Under the pieces are notes generated by a model that saw nothing but the letters and a program-made list of their open reading frames with translations, was not told where the DNA came from and searched no databases. This document shows, one piece after another, positions 36,143-46,599 of a DNA stretch of 64,000 bases. Position 1 is the first letter of the stretch; each line of letters starts with the position of its first letter. This DNA is from Manihot esculenta (Eukaryota; Streptophyta; Magnoliopsida; Malpighiales; Euphorbiaceae), in contig NC_035174.2 in NCBI RefSeq assembly GCF_001659605.2, forward strand, positions 23,882,027 to 23,946,026, written 5' to 3'. The position numbers and the translations under genes were made by a program.

Positions 36143-38422
36143 TGTAACGACCCCAAAATGGACCGTCACCGGCGCTAGGATTCAGGTCGGCTTAAGGCCG
36201 CCAGAACCCGTAGCAAGCCTGCTATACTCTCTGTGTACCTGTAAACCTCATACATGATCATACATTTTATGTGAAAATAAAACTCTTTTCTGAACCAAGG
36301 CTCAACCTGTGCATGCACTATCTCTGTACTCTGTACTCATGTACTCTGTACTCTGTATCCCTGACTAGAGCTTGCTCTAGATGGGTTCACTCATACCTGT
36401 TAAGCCTGGTTTTCACATACAGGAAAACATATATACATATACAGATCATGTACAACACATACATCACTAGGTCAAGCAACAACTATTATATCTCTTTAAT
36501 ATTACATGTCCACTCTAAGCTATTACAGATCTCTTTACTTTTTCTGTACTCTGCTGGACTGTCCCTTCCTGTACACTGTACACTGAATGCTGAACCTGCA
36601 AAACTGGGGTTAAGGGAGTGGGATGAGCTCTATAGCCCAGTGAGTAGAACAGTAAAGCATCTCAGTAAAATATGATCTCATGGAATGCACCATATCACAG
36701 ACAAGCCACATCAAGAGTAAACCTGTCACCACATAGTCCCAGTAACTCTGTGCCAGGGCGTAGAATCGAGCACCTGGTCTTCCTGTCATATATGTATATG
36801 TGTATATAACACCTGTGAACTTACCATTGCCAGGGCGTAGTCAAAGGCTCCTGGACTTTGCTATATACCTGCCAGGGCGTAGTCAAAGGCTCCTGGTCTT
36901 TGCTATACGTGCCAGGGCGTAGTCAAAGGCTCCTGGTCTTCCTGTCTGTGACTATTGGATCATTCAGCATTTACTCACATCATCAAATAACAATGCAATG
37001 CAACATATTCGTGAATACTAATGCAAGCAACCTATGGCATAAACATGATGCATGAGATATGCTAAAAGCAGCTTGTGGTTCAATTAAAAATCATTAGTCT
37101 TAAGTTTAGTTCCACTCACCTCGGGCTAATTGGACTGACTGACTCTGCAGGTTCTGAATCTCTGGAGCAGTACTCACTGCTGCTCTCTCTGGTTCCTCTG
37201 GTCTGTATAAGCACATAAAGACTCAAATGAGGGACCAAACAAGCTTATGACCGACTCTATTAACCTCCCCAAGAATCCCCTTACACTCACTCTAATAGTC
37301 ATGCAAAGCAAGCAAAAGAAAGCTGGACAGAACACTTTCGGCGGCAGGTTCGGCGGCCGAATGTCCTCTCCAGAGACGAAACTCAAGCATCTTCGGCGGC
37401 CGAATCTCTATGTTCGGCGGTCGAACCCTTTCGGGGGCAAGTTTCGGAGGCCACAAGGCACTCCAGAGACGAAAGTCTCTAACCTTCGGCGGCACCTTCG
37501 GCGGCCGAATCCCCCAAACAGAGCCGAACATGCACAACTCGCGGGGGCAAGCTATGGCAGCCTAAGCCACCATGCAAGAGGTTCGGCGGCCGAATGAACC
37601 TTCGGCTGCCGAACCTGAGTTCATCCAGAACTCAGTTTCAACGGCAAACCTTCTCCTTCTTTCCTTCAACTTCTCAACCCATGCCAACTTCACCTCCTCA
37701 ACATACATATACTCATGTATATGATCACAGGGGTCCAAAACTAGCTAATAACCCCAAACAACAAAACAAACATACATATAAACATGTAGCCATGCATAAC
37801 TCATCAAAACTATCATTAAGAACCTAAACATGCATTTCCTTCCATACATCCCCCTAAAACCTTCAGAAAACATATACACAGGTTCTAACTCGTCCCTTAC
37901 CTTTGTAAACAGGAAGATGCACGTTCAGAACAAGGGAAAACGGATCAACCTCTCAAACTCTCAAAAACGTAACTTTAGTTTCTCTCAAACTCTCTCAAAC
38001 TCACTTTTGCAAGCACCTCAAGCTTCTGTATGATCACCCAAAACATGTACAGGTGAGTCATAGAGACGTGGCCATTTCATGGCAAGAATCTGAGGCCAAC
38101 ACTTGTCAAAAACCATGACTCAGCTCACCAGCCAACTCATCGTCGGCTGCCCAATCACATGCAAGACCATGCAATCGTTCGGGGGCCGAACTCACCTTCG
38201 GAAGCCGAACACCTTCGGCGGCCGAACTTACTTTCGGCGGCCGAACTTGGCTCAACTGCCTTAGGTCATTTCAACTCAAAACTCACTTCCCTTAACCTTA
38301 AAACATTTAAACACATCATAACACTTAATAACACACAACTCCTACCCTTAGATAGAATCCCAATACCCCGGATTCCGCCAGATAATAGGAATTCCGGTGC
38401 CGGATTCTAGCCGGGTATTACA
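36143..38422 (-). repeat. Element 9, 5' LTR
   Basis: It is near-identical to 28650-30929. Splice-like sites on the minus strand: donor AAAG|GTAAGG at 37900, acceptor ATACAG at 37203, donor GAG|GTGAGTGG at 37119, acceptor TTTTGCAG at 36596. TTCGG clusters are at 37336-37615 and 38178-38250. A TATA-like TATCTAAG lies about 70 bp from the LTR start. The differences seen (near 37094, 37420, 37607, 38219 and 38395) are all C/T or G/A. Confidence 0.95.
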
Positions 38423-38427
38423 AGATC

Positions 38428-39650
38428 ATTCAATCCTATCTAGGAACACCTGTAACTGCTTAGTAGTGATCTTGTTAACTGAAACAGTTATAACAAAATC
38501 TCAAGAGTCTATCCTTCGTTTTCCACAACAACACTGGAATATTCCAGGGTGAGGTACTAAGTCAGATACACCCTTTATCTACTAAGCTCTCTTATCCTTT
38601 TCTGACTCTTCTGAACTCTCTCTTTCTCTGCAGGTGCCATCCTGTAGGGTAGAAGGAAAGAAATGATTCTGCGGCCAGATATCATTCTCATTCCAAACTC
38701 TAATTCCCTAACAGATGGTAAACCTGACAGCTATTCTGGGAAACATCTAGAACTCTCTTCTAGTAAAAGGCACTGAGGCTGATTCCCTGTCCTGACAAAC
38801 TAGCTCACAACCCTCTGATAACCTTTCCTAAATAACCATGAGCCTGATGGACTGACATCAACTTCTAGGCACCACTAGACACTGTCCCACTAAAGGGCTG
38901 CCTAATCCATCCAATTCCCCTACCTTGTCTCTATGGACACAGGTAGTACCATGAGTAATGCATCAATCCGCCCTAGAATGACATCATACAGTCACTTCTA
39001 GAACCATAAGGTCAGCTGGATTGCATCTACTCACCATAACCTCTGAACTGAACTGACTGACTCTACCTCAGAGGGATCACACTCCGGTCCACTGACCCAG
39101 AGAAAACACGCTAAGCCCAGAAGTCATCAAACCCATCCTATCAACAGCTCACAACAACAGGAAAAGCGAAACACTAGGGTCCAACACAAACAGCATACAC
39201 ATCCGAATACTCACAAGCAAACGTACCTAACGTCGCCGTATTCGATGTGTTAGTCTCCTATTACGTCAGGGTGAAGATCCAAACTAAAGTTAATGAAACT
39301 TCCTTTGGGAATCCTTCAAGAAAAGACTGACCCTTTTCTCTGCCTCAACTACCACCCAATCCCAGACTGGCTCTAACCTCTTACTGAACTTATTCTTACT
39401 CATAGTTTTCTGTCTCTTGTTCTGTTTTCTGCTTTATCTTACTTACTTTACTCTTTTTACTCTAACTTATATTCTCTTACTCTTATTCTTCTTGAAAAAA
39501 GTAATTCTAACTGTTCCTGGGGTTATCACAACCTGAGATTATAACATCTCATAGCACCTCTCTCTCTCTTAACTCTTCTTTAAATCCTTATCTCTTTATC
39601 CTTTACTTTTGTCACAACAACTAACATCTTACTAGGGTCCTCAAAAACAC
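38428..39650 (-). pseudogene. Element 7 decayed protease and RT remnant
   Basis: No open frame remains, but several blocks align by eye with the family: 38428-38660 with the start of RT (the GGTGAGGTACTA and GGTGCCATCCTGTAGG blocks), 38800-39250 with protease, and 39300-39420 with the gag linker before the zinc knuckles. This linker-like block lies downstream of a second linker and knuckle set inside the gag at 39659-40237, so the region looks partly duplicated or rearranged. From about 39420 to 39650 I see only T-rich sequence. Confidence 0.6.
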
Positions 39651-39658
39651 ACATCAGA

Positions 39659-40237
39659 TCACTCAAAACACATGAGCATACCTGGCACAAAGGTGTCAGA
39701 TGTATCAGCCTCTCCTCCTGGCCAGTCAGCCTGAGCTGTTCGATCTGTATCTGCTCCCTGAAATTGAATCAACTGGAGTGCAAAAGGACACTCACGCATC
39801 ATATGTCCCTCCTGTCCACACTTATAGCATCCTGTTGTGCCAACAAGACAAACTCCCTTATGAAATCTTCCACACCTCAAACACTTTGGTTTGCCTCTAG
39901 CAAAACTCGGACCAGCACCACTAGTTCCTATCCTATTCCAAAACTCTCTCTGTTTTGCCCCTTTAAGGCCTCTCACCTTTTTCTTTTTAGCTTTCCCCCA
40001 CTTTGCCCCTTTCCAGGTAGCTGTACTCCAGGTGGAGGGTTCATTCTCTCCTATCCTAGAATCTTTAATCTGAGCATCTTCTAAAGTCTCTTCCTCCAAA
40101 TTCACTTGTACACCGACATCCCTTCTTTGCACATCTCTTTCTATCTCTCTCCTGTTTCCTAGGTCCATACCCCCTCTATTTTCATCAAAAGATTCTTCAG
40201 ACGGCTCTGAATCCACAGAGTGACTAGCACTACTCAT
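39659..40237 (-). CDS. gag: Element 7 gag remnant: N-terminus joined to zinc knuckles
   Basis: The frame opens at MSSASHSVDSEPSEES (40237), the position and style of the Tekay gag start, though an upstream in-frame ATG at 40270 also exists. The acidic N-terminus runs straight into a Lys-rich linker (WGKAKKKKVRG, EFWNRIGTSGAGP) and two knuckles (CLRCGRFHKGVC, CYKCGQEGHMMREC). The gag core (homologue of residues 178-335 of element 9) is missing. It ends soon after a protease-like lead-in (GEADTSDTFVPG). The frame stays open over about 190 codons although its surroundings are heavily decayed. It may bind nucleic acid but could not form a capsid. Only the family is secure. Confidence 0.75.
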   Translation of the reverse strand: MSSASHSVDSEPSEESFDENRGGMDLGNRREIERDVQRRDVGVQVNLEEETLEDAQIKDSRIGENEPSTWSTATWKGAKWGKAKKKKVRGLKGAKQREFWNRIGTSGAGPSFARGKPKCLRCGRFHKGVCLVGTTGCYKCGQEGHMMRECPFALQLIQFQGADTDRTAQADWPGGEADTSDTFVPGMLMCFE

Positions 40238-40514
40238 CTTAGCTATCCTGAAGAACAACACAAAGAACAAACATTAGCACACATATAGCTCATATGAAAA
40301 ACACATGAACCTACAAGATATACATGCATACATAGCACATGCCTATAGTCATGGCATTTCACATCAGCATGCAAAACAAACTTAACATCTTAGCCTAATG
40401 GACATGAGTTTACTTATTGTGCTTGCCTTCCTAGAACATCTAAACCAACCTCTTTCCGATGTGGGATATCTCTAATCCTTGAACAAAAATGCTCAACACA
40501 CCGTACTTAAGAGG

Positions 40515-40534
40515 CCCTATGCTCTGATACCATC
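40515..40534 (-). other. Element 7 primer-binding site
   Basis: The minus strand reads TGGTATCAGAGCATAGGG beside the 5' LTR. Twelve bases match the initiator tRNA-Met type, then it diverges from CCC of the other elements. The leader between it and gag (40238-40514) is non-coding and has an acceptor-like TTGTTCTTCAG near 40249. Confidence 0.8.
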
Positions 40535-42842
40535 TGTAACAGCCCGGAAACCGGTACCCTCTTTGTAACGGCCCAAACTGCTCGGCACTAGGATCCAGAT
40601 CGGCTTAAGGCCGCCGGGACCCGTAGTAAGCCTGCTATGAACTCTGTGTACCTGATAAAATCCCATACATGATCCAACTCGACTCCTAACTTTTCTTAAA
40701 ACATTACCAGACTTAACCTTAAAAACCACTCAGATATACTAATCTGAAATAGCCCTTAGGGCTATCTGTAATACACCAGTGACACGTAACCAAGTAACCT
40801 CCATGCACTATGCGCTGTGTCATAGAACCCACCCTGAAGGGTCAGCATATCATAAGTTAACTTGGCTACCATAGAGTCACAGGAATCAAACCTGGTCTTC
40901 TCTATTGGCCTCTCTATAGATCACAGGAATCAAACCTGGTCTTTCCTCTGCACTGGTCTTAGGTCAAAGGAAGTAATCCCTGTCTTCCCTCACAGTTATA
41001 ATTCACTGGGTTTTCGAAACACAACATTTATTAAGCCTGGTTTGACTCATTTCTCATCAAGAAACTGAAAACAGGATACATGCATATACAAGGGATGAAA
41101 TACTATAGGCAAAGCACATACTAATCCACAAGCACACTATCTGACTGTTTATTACATCTGTACTACATATCTCTTTAATTTACATCATGTCCACACTAAC
41201 TATACACAAGCATACTGAAGCCAACACTCTGATGCTTCTGACTTCCCAGCTAACCTTGTCCCTGCAAAACTGGGATTAAGGGAAAGGGATGAGCTATAAA
41301 GCCCAGTGAGTAGAAACACTGAAAACAGTTCATTCATACGCATTTTATATGAAAATGCATCACAACTCAAACATTCCATATCTTGGATTAGACATGACCT
41401 CAAAACTCCCTCGACGGGCTATTGATGTCGCCTTGGTCCAATCCTCATAAACAATGAAAATGCAATGCACCATATTCGTGATTCTAATGCAATCACCCTA
41501 AGATATATCATGGCATCCATGATGCATGAACTATGCTAACAAGCATTCTGTTATTTTAATATAAAATATTAAGTTTAGTTCTACTCACCTCTGCTCCTCT
41601 GGCAGAAACTGTACTGACTCTGCAACTGCTAATCCTGACGACCTCCCTGAACTGTCGGGTCCAATCCTACACAAATGGACTCGAATGAGGTGTCAAACAT
41701 ACGCTTATCAACGCTTAAACAATCCCCCATAACCCCTTCTGAACCTCTAAAAACAATCACACAAAGCATGCAAAAGAAGGCTGGACAGAACACATTCGGC
41801 GGCAGGTTCGGCGGCCGAATGTCCTGAACAGAGCCGAAACTCAAGTACCTTCGGCGGCCTAATATCGTCTTTCGGCGGCCGAACCCTTTCGGGGGCTACT
41901 TTCGGAGGCCGAAACCCCTAAACAGAGCCGAACCTCAAGGCACTCAGGGGCAAGCTGTGGCAGCCTAAGCCACCATGCAAGGGGTTCGGCGGCCGAATCC
42001 TCCCTTCGGCGGCCGAACCTGAGTTCATCAGGAACTCAGCTTCGTGCACAACCTCTCTCTTTCATCTTTTCCTCCTCTCTAAACATGCATAACTCCAAAC
42101 CTCACCTTACATATACTCAAGTATATGCTCCAAAGGGGTCCAAAACTACCTATCAACCCTAACAAACAACACTCATAACACATAATCAAACTTCTCCATA
42201 AACTCATCAAAACTAACCTAAGCATGCAACTCTACATAACTCCCATAACCTCTTTAAAAAACTATTAAAAAACCATTAAAACAAACGTAAAGACTTCCCT
42301 TACCTCCTGAAATCAGAAGAGGAACAACCAAACTCAGCAACTCCTCCTCCAAAGCTTCAAACCCTCACAACTCTTCTTTTCTCTCCAAAACGTTCAAAAC
42401 CTTTTGCAAATGATCAACCCTCTGCATAGGCTGATTAAAAACTTGTAGATGAGTCAAGAGAAACGTGGCCTAACCTCTGGTCATGATCTGGAGGTGAACA
42501 CCTGGCCAAATCACGGACTGAGGAGTGTGCACAGCTTAACCGACCATCCCAGTTTCGACTGCCGAAACTGCATGCAAAACCATGCAACTTTCGGGGGCCG
42601 AACTTAACATTCGGGGGCCGAACATTGGGCACTTTCGGCGGCCGAACTTCACATTCAGGGGCCGAACATGACAGACACTCCTTTGGCCATTTCTCCCTAA
42701 AACTCAACTATTTCCTAATCAAACCGTTAAAATACTTTAAAACATTTTAGAAAACCTTCACTCTACCCTCAGGAAACCTCTGACATCCTTGAATCCCACC
42801 GGACGGTAAGAATTCCGATGCCGGGTGTAGCCGGGTATTACA
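40535..42842 (-). repeat. Element 7, 5' LTR (2308 bp)
   Basis: The LTR runs TGTAACAGCCCGG...GGTATTACA. Splice-like sites on the minus strand are at 42303 (donor), 41667 (acceptor), 41588 (donor GAG|GTGAGTAG) and 41262 (acceptor TTTTGCAG). TTCGG clusters are at 41795-42020 and 42552-42665. The hairpin CTGAGTTC-ATCAG-GAACTCAG is at about 42019-42039. No gene. Confidence 0.93.
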
Positions 42843-42854
42843 CTGATACCAATC

Positions 42855-42967
42855 TGTAACGACCCCAAAACGGACCGTCACCGGCGCTAGGATTCAGGTC
42901 TGCTTAAGGCCGCCAGAACCCGTAGCAAGCCTGCTATACTCTCTGTGTACCTGTAAATCTCATACAT
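42855..42967 (-). repeat. Element 2, 5' LTR, first 113 bp
   Basis: The piece starts TGTAACGACCCC next to the split primer site and stops at TACAT (42963-42967), the element 10 target site. It continues at 59065 in perfect register with other Tekay LTRs (CATACAT|GATCATACATTTT). Confidence 0.9.
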
Positions 42968-44196
42968 TGACAGGAGCGGTTGTCGAAGCCGGCAAAAAAT
43001 AACCTTCTTTGGTTACCTACAATTTACAACTGTAGACAGTGGTGAAGGATCGTATCCATAGAGAATCGATTACCTATTTGTTTATTTCAATCAAGACCAA
43101 TAAAACCAATTGAAAACACAATAGAAAGCAAGTGATTGCAAATAGAACAAAAGTAAAGTGCAAGGAAAGTAAAAGGGGGGGTTTTGAGATGATTTGATTA
43201 ACAACTAATAAAAGCAATTAAAACAGTAAGTAATCTAAAATAAGAGAGAAATCAATAAGAGAAAGGTCTAGTTGAAGATATGGATCCACTTTGGTTGTTT
43301 GGGTTGATCATTGAAACATGGTTACCTTGATTGATTCAATAGGTTGGTTATGGGGGTGGAAGACGCTTCTCACCACTATGTCTTTCCTTATGAACAAACT
43401 GATTAGGGAATGTACTCTAACCAATTACTAATCAACAAATTGCCAAGGAACGTCTTTGGGCCATAGGCATCAAAACAATTGCCAATTGCATGAAGAACAA
43501 GAAAGATCCAAGCCCTAACTACTCAAACGCATGAGATGGTGTTAGATCATGCAATTTCTTGGGTTTTTACACCAAGTGTTCTATGGACAGAATATTTCCA
43601 GCAATTATGGACTAACAAATATCCTAATCAATCAATCAATTAACTTTGCAATCAAGAATCAAGTGGCCAATTTGATCAAAACAACAAAGCAATCTTAGAA
43701 TCAAAGCACAATTGCATGAATATTGAATAAAATCAAAGACAAAAGTTTCTGTTCAGATCTCACAACCTTTTAAACAACCTTAGTTTCAACCAATCCTCAA
43801 CTAGAAAAAGGGTTTCAGCCACTCATGGCTGAACCAAACAGAAAATAAAAGAAAAGAAAGCAAAAGATGAAGAACTAGGGTGAGAGAGAGCCTTAGAGGC
43901 CTTGTCGAATTTCCTTGGAGAAGAGGTGGAACCAAATCTGTCTTCTTGTCTTCTTGAAGCCTTTAAATAGGTGTTGGAAGGCTGCCTAGGGTTTCATGGA
44001 AGTCCAGGAGGCTTTTAGAGGCTGTCCAAAGTGTCCTTGGTGTTGCATGTGCCTTGTTTGTGCATGAGTGAAGGCAAAAACGAGTTGCATGTGTTTGAAG
44101 GCAAGTGGGGGCACTTTGGTCTTTTTACTTGCTGCCCAAGGTCTTCAAGATGTTGCCTAAAGAGTTAAGAGGCTGCCCATGCACTAATAAGGAAGG
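42968..44196 (-). repeat. Element 10, 3' LTR, left piece
   Basis: The piece begins TGACAGGAGCGG and is collinear with 57231-58458 of the partner LTR. It ends AATAAGGAAGG, where element 11 is inserted. No coding sequence and no TTCGG motif in this part. Confidence 0.92.
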
Positions 44197-46376
44197 TGTA
44201 ATACCCGGCTAGAATCCGGCACCGGAATTCCTATTGTCTGATGGAATCCGGGGTGTTGGGATTCTATATAAGGGTAGGAGTTATGGTTTCTATGTGTTAT
44301 GAGGTGTTTTATGGTTTTACAGTTCTTTAGTTTTGAGTTTTGAGTTTTGAGTTGAAATGAACCAAGGCAGAGGAGCCAAGTTCGGCCGCCGAAGATAAGT
44401 TCGGCCGCCGAAAGTGCTCAATGTTTGGCTTCCGAAGTTCAGGTTCGGCCCCCGAATGTTGCATGGTTTTGCATGCGATTCGGCAGCCGAAGCTGTGTTG
44501 GTCAGCCAGCTTTTGAGCCATCCTTAGTCAGCATTGTGGACAGGTATTATGTCCAGCTTGTTGCCAGAAGTTGGCCACGTCTCCCTTGGTTTATTTGCTG
44601 AGTTTGAGCAGCTCATGCAGGAGTTTGCTCGTTTACCAAGTTTTGAAGGTTGTGAAGCAAAAAGTGAGTTTGAGAGAGTTTGAGAGTGTGAGAGGAGGTG
44701 ATCCGTTTTCCCTTGTTCAGAGTGTGTAGCTTCTTACTACAGGAGGTAAGTGATGTTCTTGAATATGTTTTCTGAAGGTTTTAGTGGGATTTGTGGTAGG
44801 AGATGCATGTTTAGGTTTTTAATGGGAGTTTAGATGATTTATGCATGTATACATGATTATGTGTTATGTTTGTTTTGTTGTTTGGGGTTATTAGATAGTT
44901 TTGGACCCCTGTGATCATATACATGAGTATATGTGTGTTGAGGAGTTGGAGTAGATATGGTTTGAGAGATTGAAGGGAAGGAGAAGATGGTTTGCCGTTG
45001 AAGCTGAGTTCTGGATGAACTCAGGTTCGGCAGCCGAAGGTTCATTCGGCCGCCGAACCTCTTGCATGGTGGCTTAGGCTGCCACAGCTTGCCCCCGCGA
45101 GTTGTGCATGTTCGGCTCTGTTTGGGGGATTCGGCCGCCGAAGGTGCCGCCGAAGGTGCTTGAGTTTTGTCTCTGGAGAGGACTTTCGGCCGCCGAACCT
45201 GCCGCCGAAAGTGTTCTGTCCAGCTTTCCTTTACTTGCTTTGCATGACTATTAGAGAGAGTTTTAGGGGATTCTTGGGGAGTTTAAATAGAGTTAGTCAT
45301 AAGCTAGTTTGGTCCCTCATGTGCGTTTATCTGTATAGGTACAGACCAGAGGAACCAGAGAGAGCAGCAGTGAGTTCTGCTCTAGAGCCTGCAGAGTCAG
45401 TCCAGTTAGCCCGAGGTGAGTGGAACTAAACTTATGACTTTTAATTAAACCACAAACTGCTTTTAGCATATCTCATGCATCATGTTTATGCCATAGGTTG
45501 ATTGCATTAGTAGTCACGAATATGTTGCATTGCATTGTTATTTGGTGATGTGAGTGAATGCTGAATGATCCAATAGTCTCAGACAGGAAGTCCAGGAGCC
45601 TTTGACTACGCCCTGGCAGGTATAGCGAAGTCCAGGAGCCTTTGACTACGCCCTGGCAGGTATATAGCAAAGTCCAGGAGCCTTTGACTACGCCCTGGCA
45701 ATGGTAAGTACAGAGGTGTTATATACACATATACATATATATGACAGGAAGACCAGGTGCTCGATTCTACGCCCTGGCACAGAGTTACTGGGACTATGAG
45801 GTGACAGGTTTACTCTTGATGTGGCTTGTCTGTGATATGGTGCATTCCATGAGATCATATTTTACTGAGATGTTTTACTGTTCTACTCACTGGGCTATAG
45901 AGCTCATCCCACTCCCTTAACCCCAGTTTTGCAGGTTCAGTGTACAGTGTACAGGGATAGTCCAGCAGAGTACAGGAAAAGTGAAGAGATCTGTAATAGC
46001 TTAGAGTGGACATGTAATATTAAAGAGATGTAATAGTTGTTGCTTGACCTAGTGATGTTTGGTTTGTACATGATCTGTATATGTATATATGTTTTCCTGT
46101 ATATGAAAACCAGGCTTAACAGGTATGAGTTAACCCATCTAGAGCAAGCTCTAGTCAGGGATACAGAGTACATAGTACATGAGTACAGAGTACAAAGACA
46201 GTGCATGCACAGGTTAAGCCTTGGTTCAGAAAAGAGTTTTATTTTCACAGAAAATGTATGATCATGTATGAGGTTTACAGGTACACAGAGAGTATAGCAG
46301 GCTTGCTATGGGTTCTGGCGGCCTTAAGCTGACCTGAATCCTAGCGCCGGTGACGGTCCATTTTGGGGTCGTTACA
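44197..46376 (+). repeat. Element 11, 5' LTR
   Basis: The LTR runs TGTAATACC...GGTCGTTACA with TATATAAG at 44265-44272. TTCGG clusters are at 44381-44495 and 45024-45212. Splice-like sites are at 44746 (GAG|GTAAGT), 45338 (TATAG), 45416 (GAG|GTGAGTGG) and 45934 (TTTTGCAG). Three tandem AGTCCAGGAGCC...CCCTGG units lie at about 45588-45700. No gene. Confidence 0.95.
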
Positions 46377-46379
46377 GAT

Positions 46380-46393
46380 TGGTATCAGAGCCC
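46380..46393 (+). other. Element 11 primer-binding site
   Basis: TGGTATCAGAGCCC lies three bases after the 5' LTR and matches the initiator tRNA-Met primer type. The leader to 46599 is non-coding. The acceptor-like CAG seen before gag in the relatives is CAA here (GTGTTTCCAA). Confidence 0.92.
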
Positions 46394-46599
46394 TAGGTTC
46401 ACATGATCGGACCTATAGAGACAGTGTTGGGCTCAGACAGGTTAGAGGTGGTCAAGCACAATAGGAAATCATGTCCACTAGGATAGGGTCTTGAGTCCTA
46501 TCTGCTATGATATGCCATGAGTGTTGTATGTATATGATTGATATGTGATGTTTATGTGCTAAAGTGGTATGTTATATGTTGTGTTTCCAAAGAGGAAAG

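Larger units (their letters stand above)
28650..38422 (-). mobile_element. Element 9: complete, young Tekay-type chromovirus, TSD AGATC
   Basis: It is 9773 bp long with LTRs of 2280 bp each (28650-30929 and 36143-38422), flanked by AGATC at 28645-28649 and 38423-38427. By eye the LTRs differ at five places, all transitions (about 0.2%). Primer site, PPT and a single unbroken gag-pol frame are all present. This is the only copy in the window with every part needed for autonomous retrotransposition. At a commonly used plant rate of 1.3e-8 per site per year, five differences give under about 0.1 million years. Confidence 0.96.
23627..42842 (-). mobile_element. Element 7: non-autonomous Tekay-type derivative, TSD CTGAT
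   Basis: It is flanked by CTGAT at 23622-23626 and 42843-42847, and removal restores the primer-binding site of element 2. The LTRs are 2308 bp each: 40535-42842 (5') and 23627-25114 plus 27468-28287 (3', split by element 8). The internal region without element 9 is only about 2.5 kb and holds a gag remnant plus decayed protease and N-terminal RT. No RNase H, integrase or chromodomain is seen. Mobility would have needed proteins from relatives. Confidence 0.9.

Noticed and set aside
23627..42842. Segmental duplication between 23627-25114 and 40535-42022 (over 1.4 kb near-identical)
   Set aside because: These are the two LTRs of element 7, as shown by the CTGAT duplication and equal restored lengths of 2308 bp.
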